A stretch of DNA of 64,000 nucleotides from CAXXOK01 sp964640955 (GCA_964640955.1 CAZXJI010000014.1:1-64000); one strand, 5' to 3'. Shown: positions 52,925 through 61,255, counted from the first letter of the stretch. Made by a program: numbers and translations. The notes: a model not told the origin generated them from the letters alone.

Positions 52925-53968
52925 ATGCTTAAGATCGGCATCATCGGCTGCGGCAAGATTACCCAGGTACGCCACGCGCCGGAGTACGCGGAGAACCCGG
53001 ACTGCCAACTGACCGCCTTTTACGATTTTCTGCCGGAACGCGCCGCCGCCATGGCGGAGCAGTACGGCGGCAAGGCGTACGAAAGCGTGGACGCGCTGCT
53101 GGAAAGCGGCGTGGACGCGGTAAGCGTGTGCGTCGCCAACGCCGATCACGCCGCCGTGACCCTGCAGGCTCTGGCTAAAGGCAAGCACGTGCTGTGCGAA
53201 AAGCCCATGGCGACCACGTTGGCGGACTGCGAAGCCATGGCGAAGGCGGCGGCGGACGCGGGAAAGGTATTGATGCTTGGGCACAACCAGCGGCTCAGCA
53301 AGGCGCACGCGGAGGCGCGCCGGCGCGTGGCGAACGGGGAAATCGGCAAGGTGATCAGCTTCCACACGACGTTCGGGCATCCCGGCCCGGAGAGCTGGAC
53401 GGGGCAGAAAAACTCCTGGTTTTTCGACAAGTCCCGCGCCGCCTTCGGGGCGCTGGCGGACCTGGGCATCCACAAGACGGACGTGCTGCAATACCTGCTG
53501 GGCGAGTCCATCGTGGCGGTCAAGGCCACCTTCCGGACGCTGGACAAGAAGTATCCGGACGGCACGCCCATCAACGTGGACGACAACGCGTTTTGCATCT
53601 ACCGCACCCGGAGCGGCGCCACGGGCCAGATGCACGTGAGCTGGACGTTCTACGGCCCGGAGGACAACTCCACCGTGCTCTACGGCACCGGGGGAATCCT
53701 CCGCTGCTACGCCGATCCCGTCTATTCGCTGATCGTGGAGCATCCGGGCGGCAAGGTGGAAAGGCTGGCGCTGGACGAGATGACCTCCAACGAAAAGCAG
53801 ACCACGGGCGGGCGCACCTCCACCGGCGTGATCGACGCGTTCGTGCACAGCGTGCTCACGGGGGAGAAGTCCGTGTGCGATGCGCGGGAAGCGCTCAAGT
53901 CCATGCGCGTCATCTTCGCCGCGGAGCGTTCGGCGCTGGAGGACAGGGAGATTACGATTGATCAGTAA
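52925..53968 (+). CDS. Gfo/Idh/MocA-family NAD(P)-dependent dehydrogenase
   Basis: 347 residues; the ATG follows AAGGGGGCGCAAGC. N-terminal Rossmann fold LKIGIIGCGKITQVRHAPEY, catalytic-region motif VLCEKPMATTLADCEAM (Lys), LGHNQRLSKAHAEARRRV, and the GALADLGIHKTDVLQYLLG loop carrying the usual Asp-x3-His pair. The family oxidises or reduces sugars, inositols and their derivatives. It lies directly after the Rbs-type transporter and before an isomerase, so it likely carries out the first step on the imported compound. The substrate is unknown; inositol or an amino-sugar derivative are possible. Confidence 0.9.
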   Translation: MLKIGIIGCGKITQVRHAPEYAENPDCQLTAFYDFLPERAAAMAEQYGGKAYESVDALLESGVDAVSVCVANADHAAVTLQALAKGKHVLCEKPMATTLADCEAMAKAAADAGKVLMLGHNQRLSKAHAEARRRVANGEIGKVISFHTTFGHPGPESWTGQKNSWFFDKSRAAFGALADLGIHKTDVLQYLLGESIVAVKATFRTLDKKYPDGTPINVDDNAFCIYRTRSGATGQMHVSWTFYGPEDNSTVLYGTGGILRCYADPVYSLIVEHPGGKVERLALDEMTSNEKQTTGGRTSTGVIDAFVHSVLTGEKSVCDAREALKSMRVIFAAERSALEDREITIDQ

Positions 53969-53984
53969 GGAGGCCTGAGGACGG

Positions 53985-54974
53985 ATGAAGCGACCCATCA
54001 CCATTTGTTCCGGCCAGTTCGGCGATCTGCCCGCCGAGGAGCTGTGCCGCACCATGAGCGCCATCGGCTACGACGGGCTGGAGGTAGCCACGCAGGCCCA
54101 CGTGGACGTGGAAAGAATCGTAAGCGACGGGGCTTACCGGACCGAATACCGGGCGATGCTCGCCCGCTACGGCCTCACGATCGGCGCGCTGTCCGGCCAT
54201 CTGGCGGGGCAGTGCGTAGGCGACCGCTACGACCCGCGGCTGGACAACTTCGTGCCCGCCGAGGTGAAGGGCGACCCGGAGGGCATCCGCGCCTGGGCCG
54301 TTGAGCGCATGAAAACCATCGCCCGGGCCGCGCAGCTTTTGGACGTCGGGGTGGTCACCTGCTTTTTGGGCAGCCCGATCTGGGCGTACTGGTATTCCTT
54401 CCCGCAGACCACGCCGGAAATGGTTACGGAAGGCTTTCAGACCATTAAGAGGCTGTGGTCGCCGATCTTCGATGCGTACGACCGCTGCGGCGTGAAGCTC
54501 GCGCTGGAGGTGCACCCCACCGAGATCGCGTTTGATTACTACTCCACGAAGCGATTGCTGGAGACGCTTGACTACCGGCCCACGCTGGGGCTGAACTTCG
54601 ACCCCAGCCACCTGTTGTGGCAGGGCGTGAACCCGGCGATCTTCCTGCGCGACTTTGGCCGGCAAGTGTACCACGTGCATCTCAAGGACGTGCGCATCAA
54701 CCGGGACGACCGCGCGGGGGTGCTGGGCTCGCACATCGAGTTCGGCGACACGCGCCGGGGGTGGAACTTCGTTTCCCTCGGCCACGGGAACGTGGACTTT
54801 GAGGCGATCATCCGGGAATTGAACCAGCTGGGCTACGAGGGCCCCCTGTGCGTGGAATGGGAGGACAGCGGCATGGAGCGCATCCGCGGCGCGACCGAGG
54901 CGCTGGCCTACGCCCGCAGGATCAACTTCCAGCCCTCCGATGTCCGTTTCGACGCGGCGCTCAAGATGGACTGA
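53985..54974 (+). CDS. Sugar-phosphate isomerase/epimerase (xylose-isomerase-like TIM barrel)
   Basis: 329 residues; the ATG follows AAGGAGGCCTGAGGACGG. The barrel has metal ligands in order: Glu in LALEVHPTE, Asp in LNFDPSHL, His in YHVHLKDV and Glu in LCVEWEDS. The family includes IolE/IolI, hydroxypyruvate isomerases and many 3-keto-sugar enzymes that work with Gfo/Idh/MocA dehydrogenases. That pairing here suggests a 3-keto-sugar or inosose intermediate. The gene ends inside the ROK repressor gene of the other strand (14 bases overlap), with no terminator between them. Confidence 0.9.
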   Translation: MKRPITICSGQFGDLPAEELCRTMSAIGYDGLEVATQAHVDVERIVSDGAYRTEYRAMLARYGLTIGALSGHLAGQCVGDRYDPRLDNFVPAEVKGDPEGIRAWAVERMKTIARAAQLLDVGVVTCFLGSPIWAYWYSFPQTTPEMVTEGFQTIKRLWSPIFDAYDRCGVKLALEVHPTEIAFDYYSTKRLLETLDYRPTLGLNFDPSHLLWQGVNPAIFLRDFGRQVYHVHLKDVRINRDDRAGVLGSHIEFGDTRRGWNFVSLGHGNVDFEAIIRELNQLGYEGPLCVEWEDSGMERIRGATEALAYARRINFQPSDVRFDAALKMD

Positions 54975-56145
54975 CCAGCGCCGCTTCCAGCGCCCGTCGC
55001 ACGGCCAGCGCCGCCGCCGCGTCCAGGTTGAGCGGCGTTTCCTCCAGCAGGCGAATCTGCACGGCGTGGCGCTGGGTGAAGATGGACTTGGCGTAAAGCG
55101 CGTCCAGCATCCAGAAGAACAGGGCCCGCTGCTCCTTGAGCCACGTGCAGAAGATGAGCAGCTCCTGCGGATCGTACGTCATGATGATGGTGGCGATGGC
55201 GTCCACCAGGTAGCCGATCGCCTGGGAAATGACGCGGTTGGCCGCCGCGTCGCCCTCCCGGGCCAGCGACAGCACCTGCGCCACGGCGGTCTGCTTGGCG
55301 CCGGTCTGCGCGTTGTACTGGCGCACGATGCCGATGTCCGAGCAGTACAGTTCCAGGCACCCGGTATTGCCGCAGGGGCAGGGAATGCCGTCCTTGCGCA
55401 CCGTCAGGTGGCCGATCTCCCCCGCCAGGCTGTGACCGCCGCGGAACACCTCGCCGTTGATCATCATGGCCGAGCCGATGCCTTCGCAGATGGACAGGTA
55501 GGCGCAGCAGCGGGTATTCTGAATCTCGCCCGTCTGCGCCAGCAGATCCAGAACGGCGTACACGTCCTTGTCCACGACGACGGGACAGCGGAACGACCGT
55601 CGGAGGCGATCCGCCAGCGGGAACTGCTGCCACTTGGGCGCGGAACACAACTGCTGCACCGTGCCCGTGCGAAAGTCTACGGGCCCCGGCAGCGCGACGC
55701 CGATGCCCAGCAGCTTTTCCCGGGGGAAGCGGATCTTCGCCATGCAGCTTTCGAGCAGCTGCGCGGCCTGCCCGGTGTAGGTCTCCGGGCCGTTCTCCGC
55801 CATGGACAGGGGCAGCTCCGCCCGGGCGAGGGGTTTGAGCGACAGGTCGAAAACCCCCGCTTCCAGGCGGCCCAGGCGGATGCTCAGGCTGCCCACGAAG
55901 CCGATGGAGGGCGAGAGGCGGTATTGGCTGGCGCGGCGGCCGCCGCTGGAGGCGGCCATGCCCTGGCAGACGATCAGCTTGTCGCTTAGCAGCCGCGCCA
56001 CCGCCCCGTGCACGGTGGAGGGCATGAGCCCCGTGTGGTCGCACAGCTCCGGCTTGGAGATGCCGGGATAGCGGTGGATCAGCTGCAGGATGGTGTCCAG
56101 ATGGACCGTTTTGGCCGGCGTGTGCGATGCTTTTTTCGGAGGCAT
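54961..56145 (-). CDS. ROK-family transcriptional repressor
   Basis: 394 residues. N-terminal winged helix (TILQLIHRYPGISKPELCDHTGLMPSTVHGAVARLLSDKLIV), then a ROK domain with GIGVALPGPVDFRTGTV, VVVDKDVYAVLDLL, SLAGEIGHLTVRKDG and the zinc motif CPCGNTGCLELYC. Regulators of this kind sense a sugar or sugar phosphate. The gene diverges from the HAD-led cluster (56247) with about 100 bases between starts and converges on the isomerase gene, so it may control both. The Asp in VDKD is retained, but a kinase activity is not expected for HTH-ROK proteins. Confidence 0.9.
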   Translation of the reverse strand: MPPKKASHTPAKTVHLDTILQLIHRYPGISKPELCDHTGLMPSTVHGAVARLLSDKLIVCQGMAASSGGRRASQYRLSPSIGFVGSLSIRLGRLEAGVFDLSLKPLARAELPLSMAENGPETYTGQAAQLLESCMAKIRFPREKLLGIGVALPGPVDFRTGTVQQLCSAPKWQQFPLADRLRRSFRCPVVVDKDVYAVLDLLAQTGEIQNTRCCAYLSICEGIGSAMMINGEVFRGGHSLAGEIGHLTVRKDGIPCPCGNTGCLELYCSDIGIVRQYNAQTGAKQTAVAQVLSLAREGDAAANRVISQAIGYLVDAIATIIMTYDPQELLIFCTWLKEQRALFFWMLDALYAKSIFTQRHAVQIRLLEETPLNLDAAAALAVRRALEAALVSPS

Positions 56146-56199
56146 TTTTTATCCACAGCTTTCATCAAACTTATTTCCATGCTAGAATGAAGTGGCCTT

Positions 56200-56229
56200 A
56201 TTGTAGCAAGTCCGAAAGGGGCTTGTCAA
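56200..56229 (-). promoter_or_regulatory. Sigma-A promoter of the ROK repressor gene
   Basis: Minus strand: TTGACA (56229-56224), 18-base spacer, TACAAT (56205-56200). It overlaps the region just upstream of the HAD gene start, so promoters of the divergent units are interlocked. A TAGAAT at 56183-56188 is a possible plus-strand -10. Confidence 0.75.
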
Positions 56230-56246
56230 GGCGGAACGGAGGATGC

Positions 56247-57092
56247 ATGTACTGGGAGGAGCTTCGCGCCCGCCCTCGGGAGGGAACCTTTCGCTACGCG
56301 GTGCTGGATTTCGACGGAACGCTCAGCCTGATCCGCGAGGGCTGGCAGAAGATCATGATCGGCCTGTTCGCCGAGGAGCTTTCGTATACCCCAGCGGGCA
56401 AAGAGGCCGACCGGGCGGCGCTGGAAGGGCAGGCGCGGGAGATGATCTTTCTGCATACGGGCAAGCAGACCATCTACCAGTGCATCGCCCTTACGGAGGA
56501 GATCGCCCGCCTGGGCGGAACGCCCATGGACCCGCAGGTGTATAAGGACGAATACGTGCGCCGTCTGCTGCTTACGATCGACGGGCGCCTGAAGGGCCTT
56601 GGCGACGGCACGATCGCCCCGGAAACGCTCACCGTGCCCGGCACGTTTGCGCTGCTGGACGGCCTGAAGGCGCGCGGGGTGCAACTGTATCTGGCCAGCG
56701 GCACGGACGAGGAGCACGTGCTGAACGAAGCGAGGCTGCTTGGGCTTTCGCCGTATTTCGGAACGCATATCTACGGCGCGCAGCGGGACTACAAAACCTT
56801 TTCCAAGAAGCTGGTCATTCAGCGGCTGATTGCCGACAACCGGCTGGCCGGGGCGGAGCTGCTGGGCTTTGGCGACGGATATGTGGAAATCGAAAACGTC
56901 AAGGAGGTCGGCGGGTACGCCGTGGGCGTCGCCTCCGACGAGGCCGGGCGTACCGGCATCGACGACTGGAAGCGGGAAAGGCTCATCCGCGCCGGCGCGG
57001 ACGCGATCATCCCGGATTACCGGGAGCCCGAAACGCTTTGGGCACGTTTGTTTGGGGACGAAACGAAAGGAGCGCACTGCCATGCCTTTTGA
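56247..57092 (+). CDS. HAD-family phosphatase
   Basis: 281 residues; the ATG is preceded by ACGGAGGATGC. HAD motif I is YAVLDFDGTLSLI with Asp21 nucleophile and Asp23 acid/base; motif II is LYLASGTDEEH; motif III is the Lys in KTFSKKLVIQRL; motif IV is GFGDGYVEIENVKEVGG. The helical cap between residues 35 and 120 is of C1 type. It probably removes phosphate from a sugar phosphate. First of five tightly packed genes; it overlaps the next by 11 bases. Confidence 0.85.
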   Translation: MYWEELRARPREGTFRYAVLDFDGTLSLIREGWQKIMIGLFAEELSYTPAGKEADRAALEGQAREMIFLHTGKQTIYQCIALTEEIARLGGTPMDPQVYKDEYVRRLLLTIDGRLKGLGDGTIAPETLTVPGTFALLDGLKARGVQLYLASGTDEEHVLNEARLLGLSPYFGTHIYGAQRDYKTFSKKLVIQRLIADNRLAGAELLGFGDGYVEIENVKEVGGYAVGVASDEAGRTGIDDWKRERLIRAGADAIIPDYREPETLWARLFGDETKGAHCHAF

Positions 57093-58044
57093 AACCTTCG
57101 ACCGTTCGCGGCTGAAACTGCTGCCCATCGACCGGCGCAAGCACGACCTGGATCTGAGCGTCATGATGTCTCCGGACGAGGAAACGGACTATACGCACCC
57201 GACGATCGCCCTGCTGGCGGAGCGCATCCGTGCCGCGCGCGAAAAAGGCGCGCCGGTCGTGATGATGATGGGGGCCCACGTGATCCGCGCGGGGGCCGCG
57301 CCGCTTTTGATCCGCCTGATGGAGGAAGGGTGGATTACCCACTTCGCCTTCAACGGTGCGGGCGGCATACACGACTTTGAGTTCGCCATGATTGGCGCGA
57401 CCACGGAAAGCGTGGCCAAGTACATCAGCGAGGGGCAGTTCGGCCTGTGGGAGGAGGACGCCCGCTACAACGAGGCGGTCAACAAAGGGGTCCGGGAAGG
57501 GCTGGGCTTCGGCGAGGCGCTGGGCAAGTACATCTGGGAAAACGGCTTTCCCTACCGGCAGTACAGCCTGCTCGCGGCCGGGTACCGCCGCCAGGTGCCC
57601 ATGACGGTGCACGTCGGCATCGGGTGCGATATCGTCCACGAACAGCCCAACGCCGACGGCGCGGCCATCGGCGAGGCGACCTACCGGGACTTCCTCATCT
57701 ACTGCCACACCATCGAAAGCCTTGAAAACGGCGTGTTCCTCAACTTCGGTTCGGCGGTCATCGGCCCGGAAGTGTACCTCAAAGCCCTCTCCATGTGCCG
57801 AAACGTCGCCAAACAGGAGGGGCGCGTCATCAGCCACTTCACCACCGCCGTGTTCGACCTGCTGCCGCTGGAGGGGAAGAACGTGAATGAGGAGCCGCCC
57901 AAAACCGACCCGCGCTATTACTTCCGCCCGTGGAAAACCATCATGGCGCGCACCGTGGCCGACGGCGGCGAAAGCTATTACGTGCAGGGCCGCCACCGGG
58001 ATACGGTGGGCTATCTGGCAAAGCTGCTTCTGAAGGGGGAATAA
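57082..58044 (+). CDS. Conserved protein of unknown function in a sugar-phosphate cluster
   Basis: 320 residues; the ATG at 57082 overlaps the HAD gene by 11 bases, with AAAGGAG upstream. No signal peptide or membrane segment. Strong local motifs suggest an enzyme: KGAPVVMMMGAHVIRAGAAPLLIRLMEEGWITHFAFNGAGGIHDFEFAMIGATTESV, VPMTVHVGIGCDIVHEQPNADGAAIGEATYRDF, and FLNFGSAVIGPEVYLKALSMCRN. The Rossmann-like feel and GAGGIHDFE patch loosely recall deoxyhypusine-synthase-like proteins, but I cannot assign a family with confidence. Neighbouring genes (phosphatase, PfkB kinase, ROK kinase, GmhA-like isomerase) imply a role in sugar-phosphate chemistry. Confidence 0.75.
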   Translation: MPFETFDRSRLKLLPIDRRKHDLDLSVMMSPDEETDYTHPTIALLAERIRAAREKGAPVVMMMGAHVIRAGAAPLLIRLMEEGWITHFAFNGAGGIHDFEFAMIGATTESVAKYISEGQFGLWEEDARYNEAVNKGVREGLGFGEALGKYIWENGFPYRQYSLLAAGYRRQVPMTVHVGIGCDIVHEQPNADGAAIGEATYRDFLIYCHTIESLENGVFLNFGSAVIGPEVYLKALSMCRNVAKQEGRVISHFTTAVFDLLPLEGKNVNEEPPKTDPRYYFRPWKTIMARTVADGGESYYVQGRHRDTVGYLAKLLLKGE

Positions 58045-58047
58045 ACC

Positions 58048-59058
58048 GTGACGGAGGAACGGCTGCTTGCGCTGCTGAGCCGTTTTCAAACGCTTACGAT
58101 CGCCGTGGTGGGCGACCTGTTCCTGGACCAGTGGCTGACCGTCGACCCGGCGCTGACCGAGCCTTCGGTGGAAACGGGGCTGGACGCGTGGCAGGTGACC
58201 GAGTCCCGCGCCATGCCCGGCGCGGCGGGCACGGTGCTCAACAACCTCCGGGCGATGGGCGTGGGCCGGGCGGAGGCCGTGGGCTTCACCGGCGAGGACG
58301 GCAACGGCTGGCTGCTCAAAACCCTGCTGGCCCGGCAGGGGATCGGCGTAAGCCGCGTGCTGACCGTGCCCGAACGCATGACCCCCGCGTATGTAAAACC
58401 CATGTTCCGCTGCGAAAACGGGCTTGTGGAAGGAAACCGGCTGGACATCAAAAACCGCGAACCCCTGCCCGCGTGGGCGGAGGAGCGGATCGCGGCTTCC
58501 GTTACGGCGCTTGCGGCCGAAGCCGACGCGGTGATTGTGCTGGACCAGATGACGCAAACCGAAACGGACACCGGCGCGGTGACCGCAGCCCTTCGGGAAA
58601 CGCTCGCGGCGCTGGGACAGGCGCACCCGGAAAAGATCCTGTATGCGGACTCCCGCGCGCGCATCGGGGAATTCCGAAACGTCCTGATCAAGTGCAACCA
58701 TCTGGAGGCGGCGCGGGCGCTGGGCGGCGAAATGCCGCTCGCGCAGGCCATGGCGCGCCTCCGGGAAAGAACGGGGCGGCCCGTGTTCATCACGCTGGGC
58801 GCGGACGGCATCGCGGTCGGGGACGGCACCGTGGTGCCTGCGGCGCGCCAGGCGGGGCCCATCGACGTATGCGGCGCGGGGGACGCGACCACCGCGGCGC
58901 TCGTCAGCGCCCTGTGCGCGGGCGCATCGCCCGAAGAGGCGGCGCTGCTGGGCAACCTGGCGGCGGGCGTCACGGTGCGGAAGCTCGGCACCACCGGCAC
59001 CGCCTCGCCCGCGGAAATGCTCGGCCTCTACCACGAACAGTTTGAGGAGCGTCTATGA
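58048..59058 (+). CDS. PfkB-family carbohydrate kinase, HldE N-domain-like
   Basis: 336 residues from a GTG after AAGGGGGAATAAACC; it overlaps the ROK kinase gene by four bases (ATGA). Motifs: IAVVGDLFLDQWL, MPGAAGTVLNNLRAMGV (in place of PGGAANVA), GEDGNGWLLKTLLARQGIGVSRV, ILYADSRARIGEFRNVLIKCNHLEA and catalytic Asp279 in DVCGAGDATTAAL. The VVGDLFLD opening and domain layout are closest to heptose-7-phosphate kinase domains (HldE N-terminus) among PfkB proteins. No adenylyltransferase domain follows. The substrate is probably a sugar phosphate. Confidence 0.85.
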   Translation: MTEERLLALLSRFQTLTIAVVGDLFLDQWLTVDPALTEPSVETGLDAWQVTESRAMPGAAGTVLNNLRAMGVGRAEAVGFTGEDGNGWLLKTLLARQGIGVSRVLTVPERMTPAYVKPMFRCENGLVEGNRLDIKNREPLPAWAEERIAASVTALAAEADAVIVLDQMTQTETDTGAVTAALRETLAALGQAHPEKILYADSRARIGEFRNVLIKCNHLEAARALGGEMPLAQAMARLRERTGRPVFITLGADGIAVGDGTVVPAARQAGPIDVCGAGDATTAALVSALCAGASPEEAALLGNLAAGVTVRKLGTTGTASPAEMLGLYHEQFEERL

Positions 59059-59984
59059 TCGCGCTGTGTTTTGATATCGGCGGTTCCAAGTACATGGCGG
59101 GCCTGGTGACCGACGAGGGCCGGGTGCTGTGCGCACGGCGCCGGGAGTGGGAAACGCTTACGCCCGAGGGCGTCGTGGCGTCGCTGATCGCCTCCGGGCA
59201 CGGCATACTCACGCAGCACCCGGAATACCGGCCGGAGGTCGTCGGCGTGACCATACCGGGGCTTACGAAGCCGGAGGAAGGGCTGTGGGTGGAGGCCAGC
59301 TTTAGCGGCATCCGCAACCTGCCCGTCGGCCGGCTGCTGCGGGAGGCGTTCGGCCTGCCCGTGTACGCCGAAAACGATGCACGCGCCTGCGCCCTGGCGG
59401 AGAAGCTGTTCGGGCTGGCGCGGGAAACCGATCATTTTCTGTACGTGACGGTTTCCAACGGCGTGGGCGGCGCGGCGTTCGTCGACGGGCGGCTGCTCTA
59501 CGGCGCGGGCGCGGCGGGCGAGTGCGGCCACGTGACCGTGGAGGAGGACGGACGGCCCTGCAAGTGCGGCAAGAAGGGCTGTTTGGAGGCCTACGCCGCG
59601 GGGCCCGGCATCACCCGTACGTATGCCGAGCTGACCGGCGAGGACGCCGGGGGCGAGACCATCGCCCGGCGCGCCCGGGAGGGGGAGGCGGCCGCGCGGG
59701 AGGTATTCCGCCGGGAGGGCGTCTACCTGGGGCGGATGATCGGCATGGCCGTGAACCTCTTGAGCCCCGATCTGGTCATCCTCGGCGGCGGGCTGTCGTT
59801 GGCGTTCGACCTGTTCAAGGACTCGCTTCTGCAGACGGTGGAAAGCCACGTATATCGCGCGGCCAACCCCGGCCTGCGCGTGGCGCCGACCCCGCTGGGC
59901 TACGAGGGCGGGCTGCTGGGCGCGGCGGCGCTGGCGGTGTGCGGGCGCAACCAATGGTACGGCTACCATGGAAAGGCGGTATGA
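59055..59984 (+). CDS. ROK-family sugar kinase
   Basis: 309 residues; start overlaps the previous stop (ATGA). ATP-phosphate motif FDIGGSKYMAG, sugar-binding IPVGRLLREAFGLPVYAENDARACALAE (END), YVTVSNGVGGAAFVDGRLLYGAGAAGECGHVTVEEDG and zinc site CKCGKKGCLEAYA are complete. It lacks a helix-turn-helix, so it is a kinase rather than a repressor. It phosphorylates a hexose, N-acyl sugar or similar. Two kinases in one short operon (this and the PfkB protein) suggest successive phosphorylation or two substrates. Confidence 0.88.
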   Translation: MIALCFDIGGSKYMAGLVTDEGRVLCARRREWETLTPEGVVASLIASGHGILTQHPEYRPEVVGVTIPGLTKPEEGLWVEASFSGIRNLPVGRLLREAFGLPVYAENDARACALAEKLFGLARETDHFLYVTVSNGVGGAAFVDGRLLYGAGAAGECGHVTVEEDGRPCKCGKKGCLEAYAAGPGITRTYAELTGEDAGGETIARRAREGEAAAREVFRREGVYLGRMIGMAVNLLSPDLVILGGGLSLAFDLFKDSLLQTVESHVYRAANPGLRVAPTPLGYEGGLLGAAALAVCGRNQWYGYHGKAV

Positions 59985-59987
59985 ACC

Positions 59988-60563
59988 ATGCGGGTGAAGG
60001 AAATGATGGAGGCCTACGAGGCCGAGCTGACCGGGGCCGTGAAGGCGATCGACGCCGGGGAGATGGAAAAGGCGCTTTCGCTGCTTTTGGAGGCCTATCG
60101 GGACGACAGGCAGGTGTTCATCTTCGGCAACGGCGGCAGCGCCGCCGCGGCCAACCATTTCGTGTGTGACTTCGGCAAGAACGCCGTGCAAGGCGACAGG
60201 CGCCGCTTCCGTATCCTGTCGGTTTGCGACAACGTGGAGAAGCTGACGGCGCTCGGCAACGATATCGCCTACGAGCAGGTGTTTCGCCAGCAGCTGATCA
60301 ACCTCATGCGCCCCGGCGACGTGGCGATTGCCGTGAGCGCCAGCGGCAACTCACCCAACGTCGTGCGCGCCTGCGAGTACGTGCGGGAGATCGGCGGCAG
60401 GCTGATCGTGCTGGCGGGCTTTGCCGGCGGCGCCATCGCCCCGATGGCGGACGCGGCGCTGGTGGCGCGCATGGACAGCTACGAGCGGGTGGAGGACATT
60501 CACCTGATTATCCTGCACATGATTGTGTGCTATTTCAAGGAGCATCAGGAGCTGTTCGCGTAA
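59988..60563 (+). CDS. SIS-domain isomerase, GmhA (sedoheptulose-7-phosphate isomerase)-like
   Basis: 191 residues, the usual GmhA length (about 190). SIS motifs: FIFGNGGSAAAANHFVCDF (phosphate-binding GNGGS, 47-51), AIAVSASGNSPNVVRACEYV, and the C-terminal VEDIHLIILHMIVCYFKE helix with the metal-type His pair. GmhA converts sedoheptulose 7-phosphate to heptose 7-phosphate. The catalytic Glu in GmhA's AEL region reads CDF here, so the substrate may differ. It is the last of the five genes and is followed by a strong terminator hairpin. Confidence 0.8.
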   Translation: MRVKEMMEAYEAELTGAVKAIDAGEMEKALSLLLEAYRDDRQVFIFGNGGSAAAANHFVCDFGKNAVQGDRRRFRILSVCDNVEKLTALGNDIAYEQVFRQQLINLMRPGDVAIAVSASGNSPNVVRACEYVREIGGRLIVLAGFAGGAIAPMADAALVARMDSYERVEDIHLIILHMIVCYFKEHQELFA

Positions 60564-60579
60564 AGCGGCGGATAGGCAG

Positions 60580-60624
60580 CGCAAAGGGGCCCGGCACGGT
60601 TGAACCGTGCCGGGCCCCTTTGCG
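60580..60624 (+). terminator. 22-bp perfect hairpin ending the HAD-to-SIS operon
   Basis: Arms 60580-60601 and 60603-60624 are perfectly complementary about one central base, 17 bases after the stop at 60563. T-poor tail (TTCAGCC). Confidence 0.65.
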
Positions 60625-60637
60625 TTCAGCCTGTCGA

Positions 60638-60848
60638 AAAAGCCTAATCTACGTGGTCAGCTGCGAGATGGCAAGGGGTATCACTTACGAACGAGTAAGC
60701 TCAATCCGTCCGTTTTGTTGTCGCATCGCTTCCCTGCCGGTCGCGCTGCTCTGCAAAACGTCTCAACTTCAACTCGCTAGCCGCTTCGCGGCTGTGCCCG
60801 CAGGGCACGCGCTCGTTTCGGTTGCCCCTTGCCACCCTTGCTTCCTAG
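60638..60848 (-). repeat. 211-bp structured repeat, copy 2
   Basis: Same length and orientation as 46291-46501, about 96% identical. All stems are retained, each offset by 14,347 bases. Differences fall in the P2 loop, in unpaired joints, or convert a G-C at the outer-stem end to a G-U that still pairs only on the minus strand. The right end abuts the IS5-type relic. Confidence 0.75.
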
Positions 60849-60849
60849 G

Positions 60850-61072
60850 TAACCACGCAATAAAAGCCTTTACAGAATCTAAAAACAGCGTCTTGCTCCG
60901 CAGCTCATACATTGCCCCTTCCGTGTTTTCCTTTCGGATAATAGGGCGCCACTACTGCGCACTACTCGTCCCATGGAAGTAGTTCGTCCATGGTTTCCAG
61001 AAACTCGTCCCGCTTCGTTTTACGTTTCCGGTTAGCCTATTCCAAATCTGTCATGCTCGGCTGCTGGCTCAT
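60850..61072 (-). pseudogene. IS5-family transposase relic
   Basis: Read on the minus strand from an ATG at 61070-61072: MSQQPSMTDLE, stop, then RKRKTKRDEFLETMDELLPWDE, stop, then CAVVAPYYPKGKHGR, then after a frame jump AMYELRSKTLFLDSVKAF. These match the N-terminal pattern of IS5-type transposases (KRxxFLxxMexxxPWxxLxxxIxPxYPK..GR, later AMxEALYE-type). Two stops, an apparent internal deletion and a missing C-terminus make it dead. The sequence is less GC-rich than its neighbours. Confidence 0.7.
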
Positions 61073-61181
61073 TGCTCTCACCGCCTTGGTGTTTTCTCCA
61101 TTATACCAATCCCTTATGGTTTTGTGGGATTTAATCAGTGATTACCTAGGTTTCCCACCTGTATTTTTATCGCATCTCCGG

Positions 61182-61211
61182 TTGACAACGCCGCGCGAAC
61201 AGTGTTACACT
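61182..61211 (+). promoter_or_regulatory. Sigma-A promoter of the iron-type ABC operon
   Basis: TTGACA (61182-61187), 18-base spacer, TACACT (61206-61211). Confidence 0.75.
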
Positions 61212-61221
61212 TTACCCATGG

Positions 61222-61237
61222 GTTAGATTTATCTAAC
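61222..61237. promoter_or_regulatory. DtxR-family-like operator 1
   Basis: GTTAGAT-TT-ATCTAAC, a perfect inverted repeat just downstream of the -10 box, over the expected start site. Confidence 0.6.
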
Positions 61238-61255
61238 TTTTATCTATGCCTGACG

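Noticed and set aside
57007..59034. 675-codon minus-strand open frame opposite the 57082 and PfkB genes
   Set aside because: Same shadow effect; low-complexity composition, no motifs, and it opposes well-supported plus-strand genes.
60990..61226. 78-codon plus-strand open frame
   Set aside because: It is antisense to the IS5-type transposase relic and extends into the promoter; no ribosome site or family resemblance.
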